The position numbers and the translations under genes are program-made. Below the pieces are notes generated by a model. It did no database searches and had not been told where the DNA came from. It saw only the letters and a program-made list of their open reading frames with translations. This document shows, piece after piece, positions 20,270-28,883 of a stretch of 64,000 nt of DNA (the first letter of the stretch is position 1; each line of letters begins with the position of its first letter). Origin of the DNA: Elusimicrobiota bacterium (GTDB lineage: Bacteria; Elusimicrobiota; Elusimicrobia; FEN-1173); NCBI GenBank assembly GCA_016706425.1, contig JADJJR010000002.1, positions 19,849 through 83,848 of the forward strand, given 5' to 3'.

Positions 20270-20785
20270 TTACTCCTTCGTGAAAAGAATCCGGCTGTGC
20301 AACAGTCCCGCAGCGCCGGAAACGTTGTAAAGCATAAACATCTTGTCTTGCCGCAACGTGATCGGCTGAATGTCGGAATGGGGAATCCATTGATAAACTT
20401 TGTTCAATGGCAAGAAGCATTCCAGCTCGTCAGAAGTCGCCGTGGACGCCGCCGCTTCGTCAGAAGACCAAATCCACGTATCCAGCGTGTTCGCGGTCCC
20501 CCCGATGGTCCCGGCGTGACCATACGTCGCCGTCGTCGGAGCGCTGTTCGTCGTGTCCAAAGACACCGGCGTGACCGCCGTCGGGGCCGTCAGCGTTGCG
20601 GTCCCCGTGTATAAACGACACTCCATCTGGCACACCACGCCCGTGACCGCCGCCGTCTGTGCGTTCGACAGACCGGCTTCCCGAATCTTCAAAACTTCCG
20701 TCGCGTGTCCGTTCAGAACCGCCGCCATGTTTTTGGTAGCGGCAAAAGCCACGCCCGCGCAATGCAAGTTAAACGTCTGTGCCAT
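20270..20785 (-). CDS. Virion structural-region protein (absent from copy B)
   Basis: 171 residues: Ala-rich N-terminus, Thr/Ala-rich middle, then FLPLNKVYQW and LYNVSGAAGLLHSRI. Probably beta-rich. In copy B its ATG and ribosome site are retained but joined to the 3' part of the gene at 16910-17269. Function unknown. Confidence 0.5.
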   Translation of the reverse strand: MAQTFNLHCAGVAFAATKNMAAVLNGHATEVLKIREAGLSNAQTAAVTGVVCQMECRLYTGTATLTAPTAVTPVSLDTTNSAPTTATYGHAGTIGGTANTLDTWIWSSDEAAASTATSDELECFLPLNKVYQWIPHSDIQPITLRQDKMFMLYNVSGAAGLLHSRILFTKE

Positions 20786-20787
20786 TG

Positions 20788-21117
20788 TCAGCCTCCTGTC
20801 GGGAGGCTAAAAGCCTTCCCCGTTCCTACTGTCTGCTTGAATGCAAAAACCTCATTGTCTCGGTTCGACACCACAACACGGTATCGTCCCTCTTCCAAGG
20901 CCCTGATCGAGTCAAGAAAAGCGTCGTTTCTCGGACCAGGTCCAAACTTTCGGAGGCAGTCAACCCGCCTCCCGTTCTGTATGGCCAGCACGTTGTTGAC
21001 CATCGCGGTCCTCATGGGCTCGGTAACAATTTCAGGCGACTGGAACGTCCACATACGCTCCACGGGGTCGAACACTTGCCGGACACCGTACCCGTTACCG
21101 CGCCGAACAACGCCCAT
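20788..21117 (-). CDS. Hypothetical structural-region protein
   Basis: 109 residues, Arg- and Val-rich, with VRQVFDPVERMWTFQSPEIV and a C-terminal beta stretch (YRVVVSNRDNEVFAF). Its ribosome site GAGAGG lies inside a perfect hairpin at 21124-21145, which could limit translation. Conserved in copy B (57634-57963). No family recognised. Confidence 0.55.
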   Translation of the reverse strand: MGVVRRGNGYGVRQVFDPVERMWTFQSPEIVTEPMRTAMVNNVLAIQNGRRVDCLRKFGPGPRNDAFLDSIRALEEGRYRVVVSNRDNEVFAFKQTVGTGKAFSLPTGG

Positions 21118-21123
21118 TGCTCA

Positions 21124-21180
21124 CCTCTCAATCAAATTTGAGAGGGCATTCCACCCTCTCGCTCCGGATATACGCCGGAG
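21124..21180 (-). promoter_or_regulatory. Alternative hairpins over the ribosome site of the 20788-21117 gene
   Basis: Stem 1 pairs 21124-21131 with 21138-21145 and buries the GAGAGG ribosome site just before the start at 21117. Stem 2 pairs 21140-21146 with 21154-21160 and uses the same strand as stem 1, so only one can form; stem 2 would free the ribosome site. A third stem pairs 21162-21167 with 21175-21180. In copy B all stems are kept and the only change is in a loop. No T run follows, so a terminator is less likely. Confidence 0.5.
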
Positions 21181-21194
21181 TACAGTCAATTCAT

Positions 21195-21497
21195 TTAACG
21201 ACCAATGACGATCAGGGCAACAGTCGCCCCGGTCCAGTCGGTCGCGGCAGTGCCACCCGAGGCGGCAGTGGTCAGGGTGATAACCAACCCGCTCACGCTC
21301 GCGTAGGCAGTCTGCAACGCCGCATCGTTCCCCGCAGTAATCAAGGGAATAACAGCGGCGATTTCGGTGATCCCGTGCGTCGCAGCCGTCAGCGTCACGG
21401 TATCCGAAGCGGACGTGGGAACGCAGGTGACAACCAACATCTTGTAGTCGCCAGCGAACTCCGTCCGTTTGCTCAAGGTTCCAGTAATAGCGGCCAT
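21195..21497 (-). CDS. Small capsid-adjacent protein, decoration candidate
   Basis: 100 residues, Ala/Thr/Val-rich and beta-like throughout, with no charged clusters. It lies immediately after the major capsid gene, where many phages encode head decoration or fibre-like proteins. Ribosome site AAGGAGAGATC. The role is inferred only from position and composition. Confidence 0.5.
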   Translation of the reverse strand: MAAITGTLSKRTEFAGDYKMLVVTCVPTSASDTVTLTAATHGITEIAAVIPLITAGNDAALQTAYASVSGLVITLTTAASGGTAATDWTGATVALIVIGR

Positions 21498-21508
21498 GTG
21501 ATCTCTCC

Positions 21509-22615
21509 TTAGAGCTTCGCGGCGGCGTCGACGGCGATAACCCCAAATTCCTTGGAGTTAAACATCGTCTTCTGCAGGCCACCGATGAAGTTTCCGGCAA
21601 CGCCTTCCTTGTTCTTGTAATCGAAGTTCTCGACCACAAGGGCGTCTTTGCTGGACGCCTGGGCCATCAGGATCGCCTGACGACCAACAAGCAAGTTACG
21701 CGCACAGTCGGCCGCGCAGTCCGTACCGACAGCCGCGCCACGGAACGAGTTGCCAGAGACCGAAATGTCCAGCCAAGGCACGTACTCGTTTTCCAGGAGC
21801 AACACGTTGGACCAAAAGCCCAACGCGCCACGGAACACGGGGTTTTTGTCGCCACGCATCTGCGCGTTTTCAACCGCCGTTTTCCAGTCGCTGGACATCC
21901 GAATATCGCGCGCCGAGAGAGGGTGCAGGTACATGACATAGAAGTCATCCCCGCCAACGCTCAAGGGTTGGATCTTCGGTTCCGCGAGTTTCGCCAGAGT
22001 CGCCGCTTTGGTCACCAAGTCAAGAGTCATGATGTCCGCATCAGCAAGCCCGTCCGTCCCGGTCGTTTCGGCGCACAGATACCGCGCACCGACGCCAGCC
22101 GCTTCGTCCGCATCGGGAATGAAGTCAGCCGTGTTGGACCACAACGCGCGACCACCAATGACTTTGCCATTGGTATCGACAAGGGTCGTGTTGGTCACGC
22201 CGCCAAGTTTCAAGAAAATCTGGCGGGCGATGAACTCTTTCATCCACACGCGCAGGTTCTCTTTAGCTTTGCCGATTTGATCGTACACGACCTTCTGGTT
22301 GTCCAACCGACCCGTCAGACGCACAGCATTACGGATTTGGTCGATAGCGACCACTTCCGCATAGCTGCTCAGCGACTCTTCGTTGCCTTCCAACTCGTCG
22401 TCACCGGTCACGCCGTCGCCACCCAAACGCGCCACCAAACCAAACGTCTGCTGGTCGCCTTTGGATTTCTCTAGGTCGCGGGACACCTGGATCACGTTGT
22501 CGGCACCTTCGCCCATGAACCGGGTCACGTTTTCAACATCTTTCATCACGTCATCAAGAAGCTCTTTTGACCATAGCTCTTGACGAAGCGCGTCAATGCT
22601 TACAGTATTAGCCAT
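21509..22615 (-). CDS. Major capsid protein, N4-gp56 family
   Basis: 368 residues. The motifs GDQQTFGLVARLGGDGV, GDDELEGNEESL and IDQIRNAVRL near residues 50-105 are the signature of the N4-gp56 capsid family (HK97 fold). It assembles the icosahedral shell on the scaffold encoded just upstream. Strong ribosome site AAAGGAGACG. Copy B is broken only by single-base indels. Confidence 0.88.
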   Translation of the reverse strand: MANTVSIDALRQELWSKELLDDVMKDVENVTRFMGEGADNVIQVSRDLEKSKGDQQTFGLVARLGGDGVTGDDELEGNEESLSSYAEVVAIDQIRNAVRLTGRLDNQKVVYDQIGKAKENLRVWMKEFIARQIFLKLGGVTNTTLVDTNGKVIGGRALWSNTADFIPDADEAAGVGARYLCAETTGTDGLADADIMTLDLVTKAATLAKLAEPKIQPLSVGGDDFYVMYLHPLSARDIRMSSDWKTAVENAQMRGDKNPVFRGALGFWSNVLLLENEYVPWLDISVSGNSFRGAAVGTDCAADCARNLLVGRQAILMAQASSKDALVVENFDYKNKEGVAGNFIGGLQKTMFNSKEFGVIAVDAAAKL

Positions 22616-22634
22616 TGTTCGTCTCCTTTAGGTT

Positions 22635-23738
22635 TTACCCTCGGACGATCCGCTCGTAGCGGTCCGGGTGTTTTTCCCGGAACTTCCAACGTTCAACGGA
22701 AGTCATGGCATTGAGTTCTTTAAGGCCGATCTCGTCAACAGAGATGGTTCTTGATCCAGAACCAGATGCCACGCTCGCGCTGGACGCGCGTCTTTGGGTG
22801 TTTTGTTCTATGCGCTTCATCGCTTCGGGCGTATGGCCCCCGTTCGCCTTTTCGGGTTTTTCAGCCTTTGGCTTCCCGTGATCGGGGTGGTACTGCGCGA
22901 TTTCGTAGGCGATATGAGCCGCGTTGTAATCGTCTGGACCCAACTTATCCGCCTCTCGTGCAGCCACCTGCAAATCTTTCATTAACTTTACAACCTTTGA
23001 CTGTCTCCATTTTTCAGGCACAACTTCGTCCAGGTTTTGCATCACTTCACGCGCCCGGACAACAGCGTCGTCAAAATCTTGGTATACAGTCCGCGCGTAC
23101 TCTTCTTGCTCTCGGTGAACCTCCGTTAACCGAACCTGCCGCGCCGTCATTTCCTGCTCTTCTTTGGCTTTCTTCGCTTCCATTTCTTTTAATTGCCGCA
23201 ACGTCAAAGGTTTGTCTTCTTCTCCGCCAGTCTCGTCAGACAGAAGGGACGCCATATCACCTTCCGATTCCGAACTCTTAACCGCTGGATTTGTCCGCGC
23301 CCGCAACTCTTCAACCTCGCGCGCAAGGAGGTCACGTTCAGCCTCGATCTTTTGGCGTTCGCGCCGTTCACTTTTCATCCTGAAATAAAGACCGCGTTGC
23401 GGCGTCCCAGGCCCAAAAGCGTCAGCCCACGCCTTTTCCTGCTCCGGCGTCTTAAACGTAAAATCGGGTAAACCGGTCGGTTTCTTTTCCTGCACCTCTT
23501 CTTCAACCTTCTCTTCTGCCTTAGGCTCTTCCTTCGGTTCAACAACTTCCTGGACTGGTTCTTTCTTTTCTTCCTTCACTTCTTCTTTTGCCACCATCCC
23601 GCGCTTCTCGGCGGCGTCCAGTTCATCTTTCGTCCATCCGCGCTCTTTCAAAACCTCGCGCGTCGGTTTCGATTCGACTTCAACATTCGCAACCTCGGGA
23701 GCCGTCAGTTCGATGGTTTCCGTTGTATTTTCGCTCAT
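22635..23738 (-). CDS. Capsid scaffolding protein
   Basis: 367 residues from the start at 23738, chosen because GAGGT lies upstream and the in-frame extension is poor. Very acidic N-terminal half with EKKE-type runs, then a long coiled coil (about 190-250) and a short basic C-terminus (KFREKHPDRYERI). Acidic helical proteins with a basic capsid-binding tail, placed directly before the capsid gene, are typical scaffolds. No protease motif. Confidence 0.75.
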   Translation of the reverse strand: MSENTTETIELTAPEVANVEVESKPTREVLKERGWTKDELDAAEKRGMVAKEEVKEEKKEPVQEVVEPKEEPKAEEKVEEEVQEKKPTGLPDFTFKTPEQEKAWADAFGPGTPQRGLYFRMKSERRERQKIEAERDLLAREVEELRARTNPAVKSSESEGDMASLLSDETGGEEDKPLTLRQLKEMEAKKAKEEQEMTARQVRLTEVHREQEEYARTVYQDFDDAVVRAREVMQNLDEVVPEKWRQSKVVKLMKDLQVAAREADKLGPDDYNAAHIAYEIAQYHPDHGKPKAEKPEKANGGHTPEAMKRIEQNTQRRASSASVASGSGSRTISVDEIGLKELNAMTSVERWKFREKHPDRYERIVRG

Positions 23739-23742
23739 GGCG

Positions 23743-24057
23743 TTAACCTCGCATCCTGTTGATCCAAAACCCTTTTCCATTGTTTCCGGCACGATAAAAC
23801 GCGCGGTCTTTGCTTTCTTCGCCCACAATCACAAACCCGTCAGGTGCTTCAAAAAACGCCTGGCCTGGCGCAATCGGGTGCTTTAGAACTTCACGCGATT
23901 TCTCGATTTCGGGCGGATAAACAGTCCCTGCGACCCGGTCCACCGTTGAAACAGGTTTTTCCACTTTCACAGGCTCGATCGCCTGAACAGTTTGAATTTC
24001 TTTCGATTCCACCGGCGCGTCTTGCGCCGTATTTTTACGCCAACCCTTGGGGGGCAT
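23743..24057 (-). CDS. Small protein between portal and scaffold
   Basis: 104 residues from the start at 24057, which has AGGAGG seven bases upstream. Begins MPPKGWRK, with a Val/Glu/Pro-rich middle and a C-terminal beta-like segment (APDGFVIVGEESKDRAFYRA). It overlaps the portal end by 23 bases. Possibly a head-assembly factor; function unknown. The 5' end is deleted in copy B. Confidence 0.55.
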   Translation of the reverse strand: MPPKGWRKNTAQDAPVESKEIQTVQAIEPVKVEKPVSTVDRVAGTVYPPEIEKSREVLKHPIAPGQAFFEAPDGFVIVGEESKDRAFYRAGNNGKGFWINRMRG

Positions 24058-26043
24058 TGTTTCCTCCTGGATTCGCAGGGCCAACGGGTCCAGACATGGC
24101 CGCCGCCTGCGCTTGTTTAATTGACTGCGTGACCCGTTCCTTCGTCTCCCGTGGCAACTGGCTCTGATCGATCAAAACCTCGGGAGGAATAAGGCCTGGG
24201 TACGCAGCCGCAAACTCTTTTAATTCCGCCATCTGTGCCATCCGAATCGTCTCGCTGGACACGGATTCGCCCACGTTGACGTCGTATTTCCACAGATCGC
24301 CTTTCAGCACTTCGGCGATTGCAACTTCCGCCATGCCGTCGTCATAGCTCATGGGTTGACCATCTTCGTCCGTCATCGGTTCGGGTTGACCCGTTTGAGG
24401 ATTCGCCAGCATCAGAGGCGGAAAACTCTTTTCAAGAAACGCTTGTCCTAAAACATTTTTCGCTGTCTCTGTGTCGTAAATCTCGCCCAACTGCGATAAC
24501 AGGAAACGACCTGCGATCTGCCGCGTCCTGGACAGGTTGTCGAACAATTCCTGAACCATCAGAAGACCTTGTTTTTGGCGCAAGGCGATGGCACGTCCTG
24601 ATTCCGCACCACCCTCCTGCGATGCCAGCAAGTCAGCGTTAATCCCAAGCTGTGCCTTGATGTCTTCGGCACTCTCCGCCGTCAGCGCCGCGTGGCCCTG
24701 CGACAAGGGCGTCGGATAGATCCGTTCCGGCTTCTGTCGGCCCTGCTTGTATTCAAGGTTCACGCCGGGCGCGGACCCGAAGTTTTGCACTTGCGCACGG
24801 TCCACCCATGCGTCCTCTTCTGTTAACCAACCACTGTTGGACGACGTATTGAGGTGGCGAAGCATCAACGTCGAGGCTTTGTTATGCCGTTCCTGCGCGT
24901 CTTTCACGCCATGCACGATTCCCTGCACCAGGAGGTGGCGGTCTTCGCCAGTCAGCGGAGCCGTCGAGAACCGTGCGTAGTAGGGGATAAAAGGGTAGGA
25001 CTTCCACTTCGGATAGAACCAGGCGCGTTCGTTCGCCAATGGTTCGCTCATGCCAGGCAAATGCGCAAACAACCAGATTTCGGGAACTTTGCGCTCAATG
25101 ATGGTGAACCGATCCGGGTTGCGCTTGGGTGGTGCCATTGGGGTTGCTGGCCGGTTACGGACGCGGTGACAACGCCGGACTGGTACACGGCATCATCGCT
25201 TTCGATTTGGCCAACATAGCTATCAATAAACGACTGCGCCGCCTCTTTGTCCTTTGCTTCCGTTATCTCACCGGTCTCACGGTCGCCAATGAAATAGTGC
25301 TTGACCCATTTCTTGTAATACCGCTCAATGAGGTCGTAGGTCTTTTCTTCTGGAAGGCCCATCGTGTCCCCGCCGCTCTTTCCGTAATCCTCCCGTTGGA
25401 CGTGGTTGGCATCGTCGCCCATGCCATAATCGAGCTTGGCCCCGTTCATGTCGCAAATCTGCTTCTCTTTTTCCGGGTAAAGAGCGACAACAGCGTCCTC
25501 GCACAGGTCAATGCTTAGCTTGTAAACGTATTTGGCGTCTGTGAGGTCGTACTCCCTCGAATCGGGATCAATCAAAACAACCGCACCGTCTAGCTTTTTC
25601 CAGCACGGCTTTCCGTTTAGGATGTTCTCTGTGTTGTCCAGATACATTTCAAGGAACGATTCCCCGCACGTTGCCCCGTCTTTGAACTGGTCGGACGATT
25701 TGGCACCGAAATCGCTTGTCTTGATTGCGTGTTTAAACAACCCTGTTGCAATCTCCGCCTTAATGTCGTCCTCTTGCCCCTCCGGAAACGCTTTGAAATC
25801 GGTTCGGTTCTGCCTCTCAAGCCCGGTCAAAAGGAAAAGGTTTGCCTGAATCCGGTTGTCCGTCACCGGCTTGATCCCGGCCTGGGCCAAATTGGCAAGA
25901 TCTTCGTCAGTCCACTGCTTACCAAGGCACCAAAGAAAATCCTCTTTTTCCCGCTTTATCAACTTCGATTTGTCCCGGTAAGCCCGTTGCAGGTCTTTGA
26001 TCGAACGATCGCAATTTAAATCTTTTTCTTTTCCGTAGCTCAT
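24035..26043 (-). CDS. Portal protein (P22-like), split by one missing base
   Basis: Repaired length about 669 residues. The N-terminal part has QW..ED ... RIQANLFLLTGLERQNRTDF and later SREYDLTDAKYV; the C-terminal part has LNTSSNSGWL, EYKQGRQKPERI and LASQEGGAESGRAIALRQKQG, all typical of P22/N4-type portals. The dodecameric portal forms the DNA gate with terminase. Unit A lacks one G in the run at 25140-25143; copy B has five and reads through. Starts with an ATGA overlap on TerL. Confidence 0.82.
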
Positions 26044-27386
26044 CCCAAAACCCCCACTGGGTTTTCACTAACCTTTGCGGCCCGCCGCAACTCGTACTGA
26101 TCAACCTTCGAGTGAACTTTCGCTTGCCCCATCGCCCACAACCCAATCAGCAAAGCGTCCGCGTGGTCAGGGGACCGGCCGTACCGTTTCTTAATGTCTT
26201 CCTTGGCTTCAACCTTGAACTCGCCTGACGACTTCACTTCCTTGTACTTCGCCCAACAAAGCTCTTCGGTGGCCTCCGAATCGTTGGAAAGCATCTGAAC
26301 GAACCCGTCACGGAACATGTCAGCGCCCTTCCCGTAGATCTCGGCTCGGCGGTTATAATACCCACCACCCTCCACGCGCTCGGACGCATTAACCGGGATA
26401 ACGTGGTGCCCAAGCTCACGCAATCGATCCACAACACCGCCGCCGACTCCAATCTCGTCAATGGCAAAACTGCCAATCGCGCCGTTCTTGTGCGCGAACA
26501 TCAACAACCGCCCCACCGTCTCCATCGTGTCCTTCTTCTCCCAAGACGCCTTGTCCAACACCTTCCCGTTCTCAATGGCGTAAACGACCGTCTTATCGTC
26601 GCCGTAACGCGCCACATCACACGAGACGATGCGTCGAAATGGAACGTGCGTAATGAGGTCGCGTTTCTTGGCCTTCTCCACCCAATCCGGGTGAATAATA
26701 ATGTCGGAGGTGTCAGACTCTTCCCACGAATTGAGTACAAAACGTCGGTAAATCTTCGGGGACGACTGTTCCAGCTTTTTCCAATCGGCTATCGTGTCCG
26801 CAGGCAGATATTTCTCGGCGTCGAAACTTGTTGCTTCGTGAAGGTCGTAGTCTTTGTCCGATCCAACTTTCCACGTTCGGTAAATCCAGTTATTCCCGTT
26901 CGTGTTTGCCGTTAAAAATCCCGTTCTTCGTTTAACGTCCCGGCGCAATCGGCCGCGTAGGACGTTGAACGTCTCATCGGTTTCAAGTTCTTCCGCCTGC
27001 TCAATCCAGAACCACCCCAGGTTCATGTTTTGAACAACGCCGTGAATTTCTTCGAGGTGACGAAACAGGATTTCTGATTTGTTCGGGAACTCCACAGACC
27101 GCTCGGAAGAAATCTTAACACCCGTATACTTCTCAAAATCTTTGCAAGTGGAATCACGCAAATCCGTATATTCCCGTCGGAAGATAACGCCAAGGTTCTT
27201 CGGGCTCTCTTCGGAAAGGATCATCGCCCGTTGAATGCCAGCAAACGATTTACCAGTGCCCCACGCGCCCACATAGGCTGGGAACCGAGCTTCGGAAAAT
27301 ATGAAATTGTCCTGCGGCTTTAAGAGGTGGAAAACTTTATCGGCGTCTGTTACTTTTGCTTCTTCAATGTTCTTAACTTCAATCAC
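26040..27386 (-). CDS. Terminase large subunit
   Basis: 448 residues, GTG start overlapping the TerS stop (GTGA). ATPase: Walker A GAWGTGKS at 40-47 and Walker B WFWIEQAEE at 125-133. Nuclease: acidic residues in SCDVARYGDD (Asp257), AIDEIGVGG (Asp310) and SPDHADALL (Asp407/Asp410). It powers DNA packaging through the portal and cuts the concatemer. Length is normal. Whether packaging is headful or cos-type cannot be told from sequence alone. Confidence 0.93.
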   Translation of the reverse strand: MIEVKNIEEAKVTDADKVFHLLKPQDNFIFSEARFPAYVGAWGTGKSFAGIQRAMILSEESPKNLGVIFRREYTDLRDSTCKDFEKYTGVKISSERSVEFPNKSEILFRHLEEIHGVVQNMNLGWFWIEQAEELETDETFNVLRGRLRRDVKRRTGFLTANTNGNNWIYRTWKVGSDKDYDLHEATSFDAEKYLPADTIADWKKLEQSSPKIYRRFVLNSWEESDTSDIIIHPDWVEKAKKRDLITHVPFRRIVSCDVARYGDDKTVVYAIENGKVLDKASWEKKDTMETVGRLLMFAHKNGAIGSFAIDEIGVGGGVVDRLRELGHHVIPVNASERVEGGGYYNRRAEIYGKGADMFRDGFVQMLSNDSEATEELCWAKYKEVKSSGEFKVEAKEDIKKRYGRSPDHADALLIGLWAMGQAKVHSKVDQYELRRAAKVSENPVGVLG

Positions 27387-27682
27387 GCTCGCACCACGAC
27401 GATGCGCCCACTTATTTCACCGCTGTGTTCAACCTGTTGGGTGGATTTCCCCCATAGTCTGTCCATCACTTCACGCGCGGCGGCAAGCCTCACGTTCTTT
27501 TCCGCCGTCGGATCGTTCATCAATTCAGAGCAGAATTTGAAAGCCTTGATTGCGTCATCGGCGTAATCGCCGAGCCTCTCTTTCAGCACGGTAGCCGCCA
27601 ACGGCTTCCTACCCGAACCGGGACGAGGGCCACCTCTTCCAACTTTCTCTTTAGGGATTGGGCGAAGGTTCTGGTTATTCAT
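27383..27682 (-). CDS. Terminase small subunit
   Basis: 99 residues from the ATG at 27682, with the basic GRGGPRPGSGRKP motif seen at the N-terminus of many small terminases, followed by helical DNA-binding sequence. It recognises phage DNA and regulates TerL. No good ribosome site precedes 27682; a TTG at 27706 is possible but lies inside a terminator hairpin. Coupled to TerL by GTGA. Confidence 0.72.
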   Translation of the reverse strand: MNNQNLRPIPKEKVGRGGPRPGSGRKPLAATVLKERLGDYADDAIKAFKFCSELMNDPTAEKNVRLAAAREVMDRLWGKSTQQVEHSGEISGRIVVVRA

Positions 27683-27687
27683 TGTGG

Positions 27688-27726
27688 AAAAAATTGATCC
27701 CTGCAACGCTTTTCAGCGCGGCAGGG
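27688..27726 (-). terminator. Rho-independent terminator T2 before TerS
   Basis: On the minus strand, CCCTGC pairs with GCAGGG and an inner GCT/AGC stem closes on a GAAA tetraloop; six T follow within five bases. It lies just upstream of the TerS start and, with T1, separates early from late genes. Confidence 0.72.
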
Positions 27727-27745
27727 ATGGGCGATAGGCTTAAAC

Positions 27746-27783
27746 AAAAATGGCGACAAGACCCCTCCGTGGGGCCTATCGCC
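27746..27783 (-). terminator. Rho-independent terminator T1 after the early region
   Basis: GGCGA (27783-27779) pairs with TCGCC (27756-27752), with an inner AGGCCCC/GGGGTCT stem and a five-base loop, followed by ATTTTTG. A second, mutually exclusive pairing joins 27774-27783 with 27730-27739 over ten bases and would disrupt T1, so attenuation or antitermination is possible. Confidence 0.68.
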
Positions 27784-28212
27784 TAGTTAAATTCTACATG
27801 GGCTCCGCAGTTCTTGCAAACCTTTTGATTGGCAGTTTTTGGCGCATTTCCACGTGGAACAAAACGCTTGTTGGCGCGGTAAACTGTCCAGACGCTGATG
27901 CTTAGGTCTCTTGCCACTTCTTTTGGGAGTGCCCCTGCTCGATGAGGGTGACTCTTTTCCAATCGTTGTAGTTTTTCCAGTATCGCATATTGGGTTTCGC
28001 CCCCCTTCTTTTGAACCCGGCTTTTCGTTGTCTTTGCGGTAAAGGCAGGGACCGCATTGGGCTTTAGTGGTACTGTAGGCCCCGGAAGGGTGGCGGATTA
28101 GCTTGTAGAACATGCCTTGACGGATTTTGTGGCAGGTATCGCATGGGGTGTGCATTCTTGAGGGTTCTGGTTCGAACGTCCAAGCGGATGGCGCGGATCT
28201 ACTTTGTGGCAT
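27783..28212 (-). CDS. Zinc-ribbon plus helix-turn-helix protein (frameshifted)
   Basis: The N-terminal half has CDTC and CGPC pairs (zinc ribbon). The frame as read continues to a stop at 27787 with an unlikely Ser/Lys-rich tail. A neighbouring frame from about 28010 on gives QYAILEKLQRLEK, GALPKEVARDLSISVWTVYR (a clear helix-turn-helix) and a C-terminal KNCGAHVEF, ending at TAG 27783. A one-base error, probably near the G6 run at about 28002-28007, would join them into ~142 residues. Likely a DNA-binding regulator at the early/late boundary. Ribosome site GGAGGAAACC. Confidence 0.55.
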
Positions 28213-28492
28213 TTTTGCGGTTTCCTCCTGTCTCGGGAAAGCCCTTCCAGTTCCTGTTCCCCAACGGAGCCCCCACATCGTCCCCGTTGTGGGGAAGGCA
28301 CCCGCCATCGCGGACGGAGACCACCAGGGCGGAACTGTTGCCGTTGGCCTGTACGGTGACGTACTTTACGAACATCTCTTGGCCGCGTTTATCGCACTGC
28401 TGGCAGACCAGGTGCTTGTTTGAACCACGGAGATCGACAAATGTCCACCCACTGACCTCGGATCGGCCTACCCATGCTTGTGCTGGTTCCAT
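28199..28492 (-). CDS. Small zinc-binding protein
   Basis: About 97 residues; start 28492 overlaps the previous stop (TAATG). It has SGWTFVDLRGSNKHLVCQQCDKRG and a later beta-like segment. One CxxC pair is clear; a second pair may be lost through a frame error near the 3' end, where the sequence becomes Gly/Asn-rich. Function unknown. Confidence 0.5.
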   Translation of the reverse strand: MEPAQAWVGRSEVSGWTFVDLRGSNKHLVCQQCDKRGQEMFVKYVTVQANGNSSALVVSVRDGGCLPHNGDDVGAPLGNRNWKGFPETGGNRKNATK

Positions 28493-28674
28493 TACACCGT
28501 CCTTTTCTTTATCTTTGGATACCCGAAATCCCTGGGCTGTGTCACGGTCTTTATGTGCCCGCATACCCCACATTCGTCAACGTGCCAACAGGCGAGGTGG
28601 GTTTCCGGCATCTTTCCTCCGTTCTGTTCGGCGCAGGACGAGCAGATCCACTCGGGGTATTTGGCCTTTTTCAT
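28492..28674 (-). CDS. Zinc-ribbon phage protein
   Basis: 60 residues. Cys pairs C-x2-C (CSSC) and CGVC flank a W-H-V-D-E segment, then TVTQPRDFGYP, a motif repeatedly seen in small phage zinc proteins. Starts in an ATGA overlap with the upstream gene, so it is translationally coupled. Function unknown. Confidence 0.6.
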   Translation of the reverse strand: MKKAKYPEWICSSCAEQNGGKMPETHLACWHVDECGVCGHIKTVTQPRDFGYPKIKKRTV

Positions 28675-28883
28675 TCCGCAGATACGCTTTCGAGAACACT
28701 TAATCTGCTGAATTGCACTATGCGGAGCCTGTGACCGGGCCAGTGCCGAACGTAGTTGTTGGAAAATTCTTTTGCCTTCTCTCGGGTCTCGAACGCATCG
28801 CCGAAAACCCATCGGTACGATTCCCCCCACTTACCTTCGACGACGAAGATCGTCTTGGTGCCTTTGTTTGTGGAACTTTTCAT
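28671..28883 (-). CDS. Hypothetical protein, tandem paralogue 2
   Basis: 70 residues. Shares MKSST, K-T-x-FVVE, W-x-F-x-DAF-x-TRE and VR-x-WP-x-H-x-LRIV with the adjacent gene 28880-29077. Probably a small alpha/beta fold. It overlaps that gene's end by four bases. No known family. Confidence 0.55.
   Translation of the reverse strand: MKSSTNKGTKTIFVVEGKWGESYRWVFGDAFETREKAKEFSNNYVRHWPGHRLRIVQFSRLSVLESVSAE

Larger units (their letters stand above)
1..27378. repeat. Unit A copy of the late region (direct repeat with 41157-63900)
   Basis: The first 27.4 kb recur in the same orientation from 41157 on, with offset 41,156 at the start, falling to about 36,522 near the end because copy B carries replacements and deletions. 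Long stretches are nearly identical (for example 284-4500 against 41440-45654). Blocks at 5.43-7.08, 7.9-8.3, 10.05-13.6 and 17.1-20.8 kb differ. I infer two strain versions of one late operon rather than a biological tandem repeat. Confidence 0.9.

Noticed and set aside
24035..26043. Two portal genes
   Set aside because: The split falls in a G run that has five G in copy B, where the frame is continuous.
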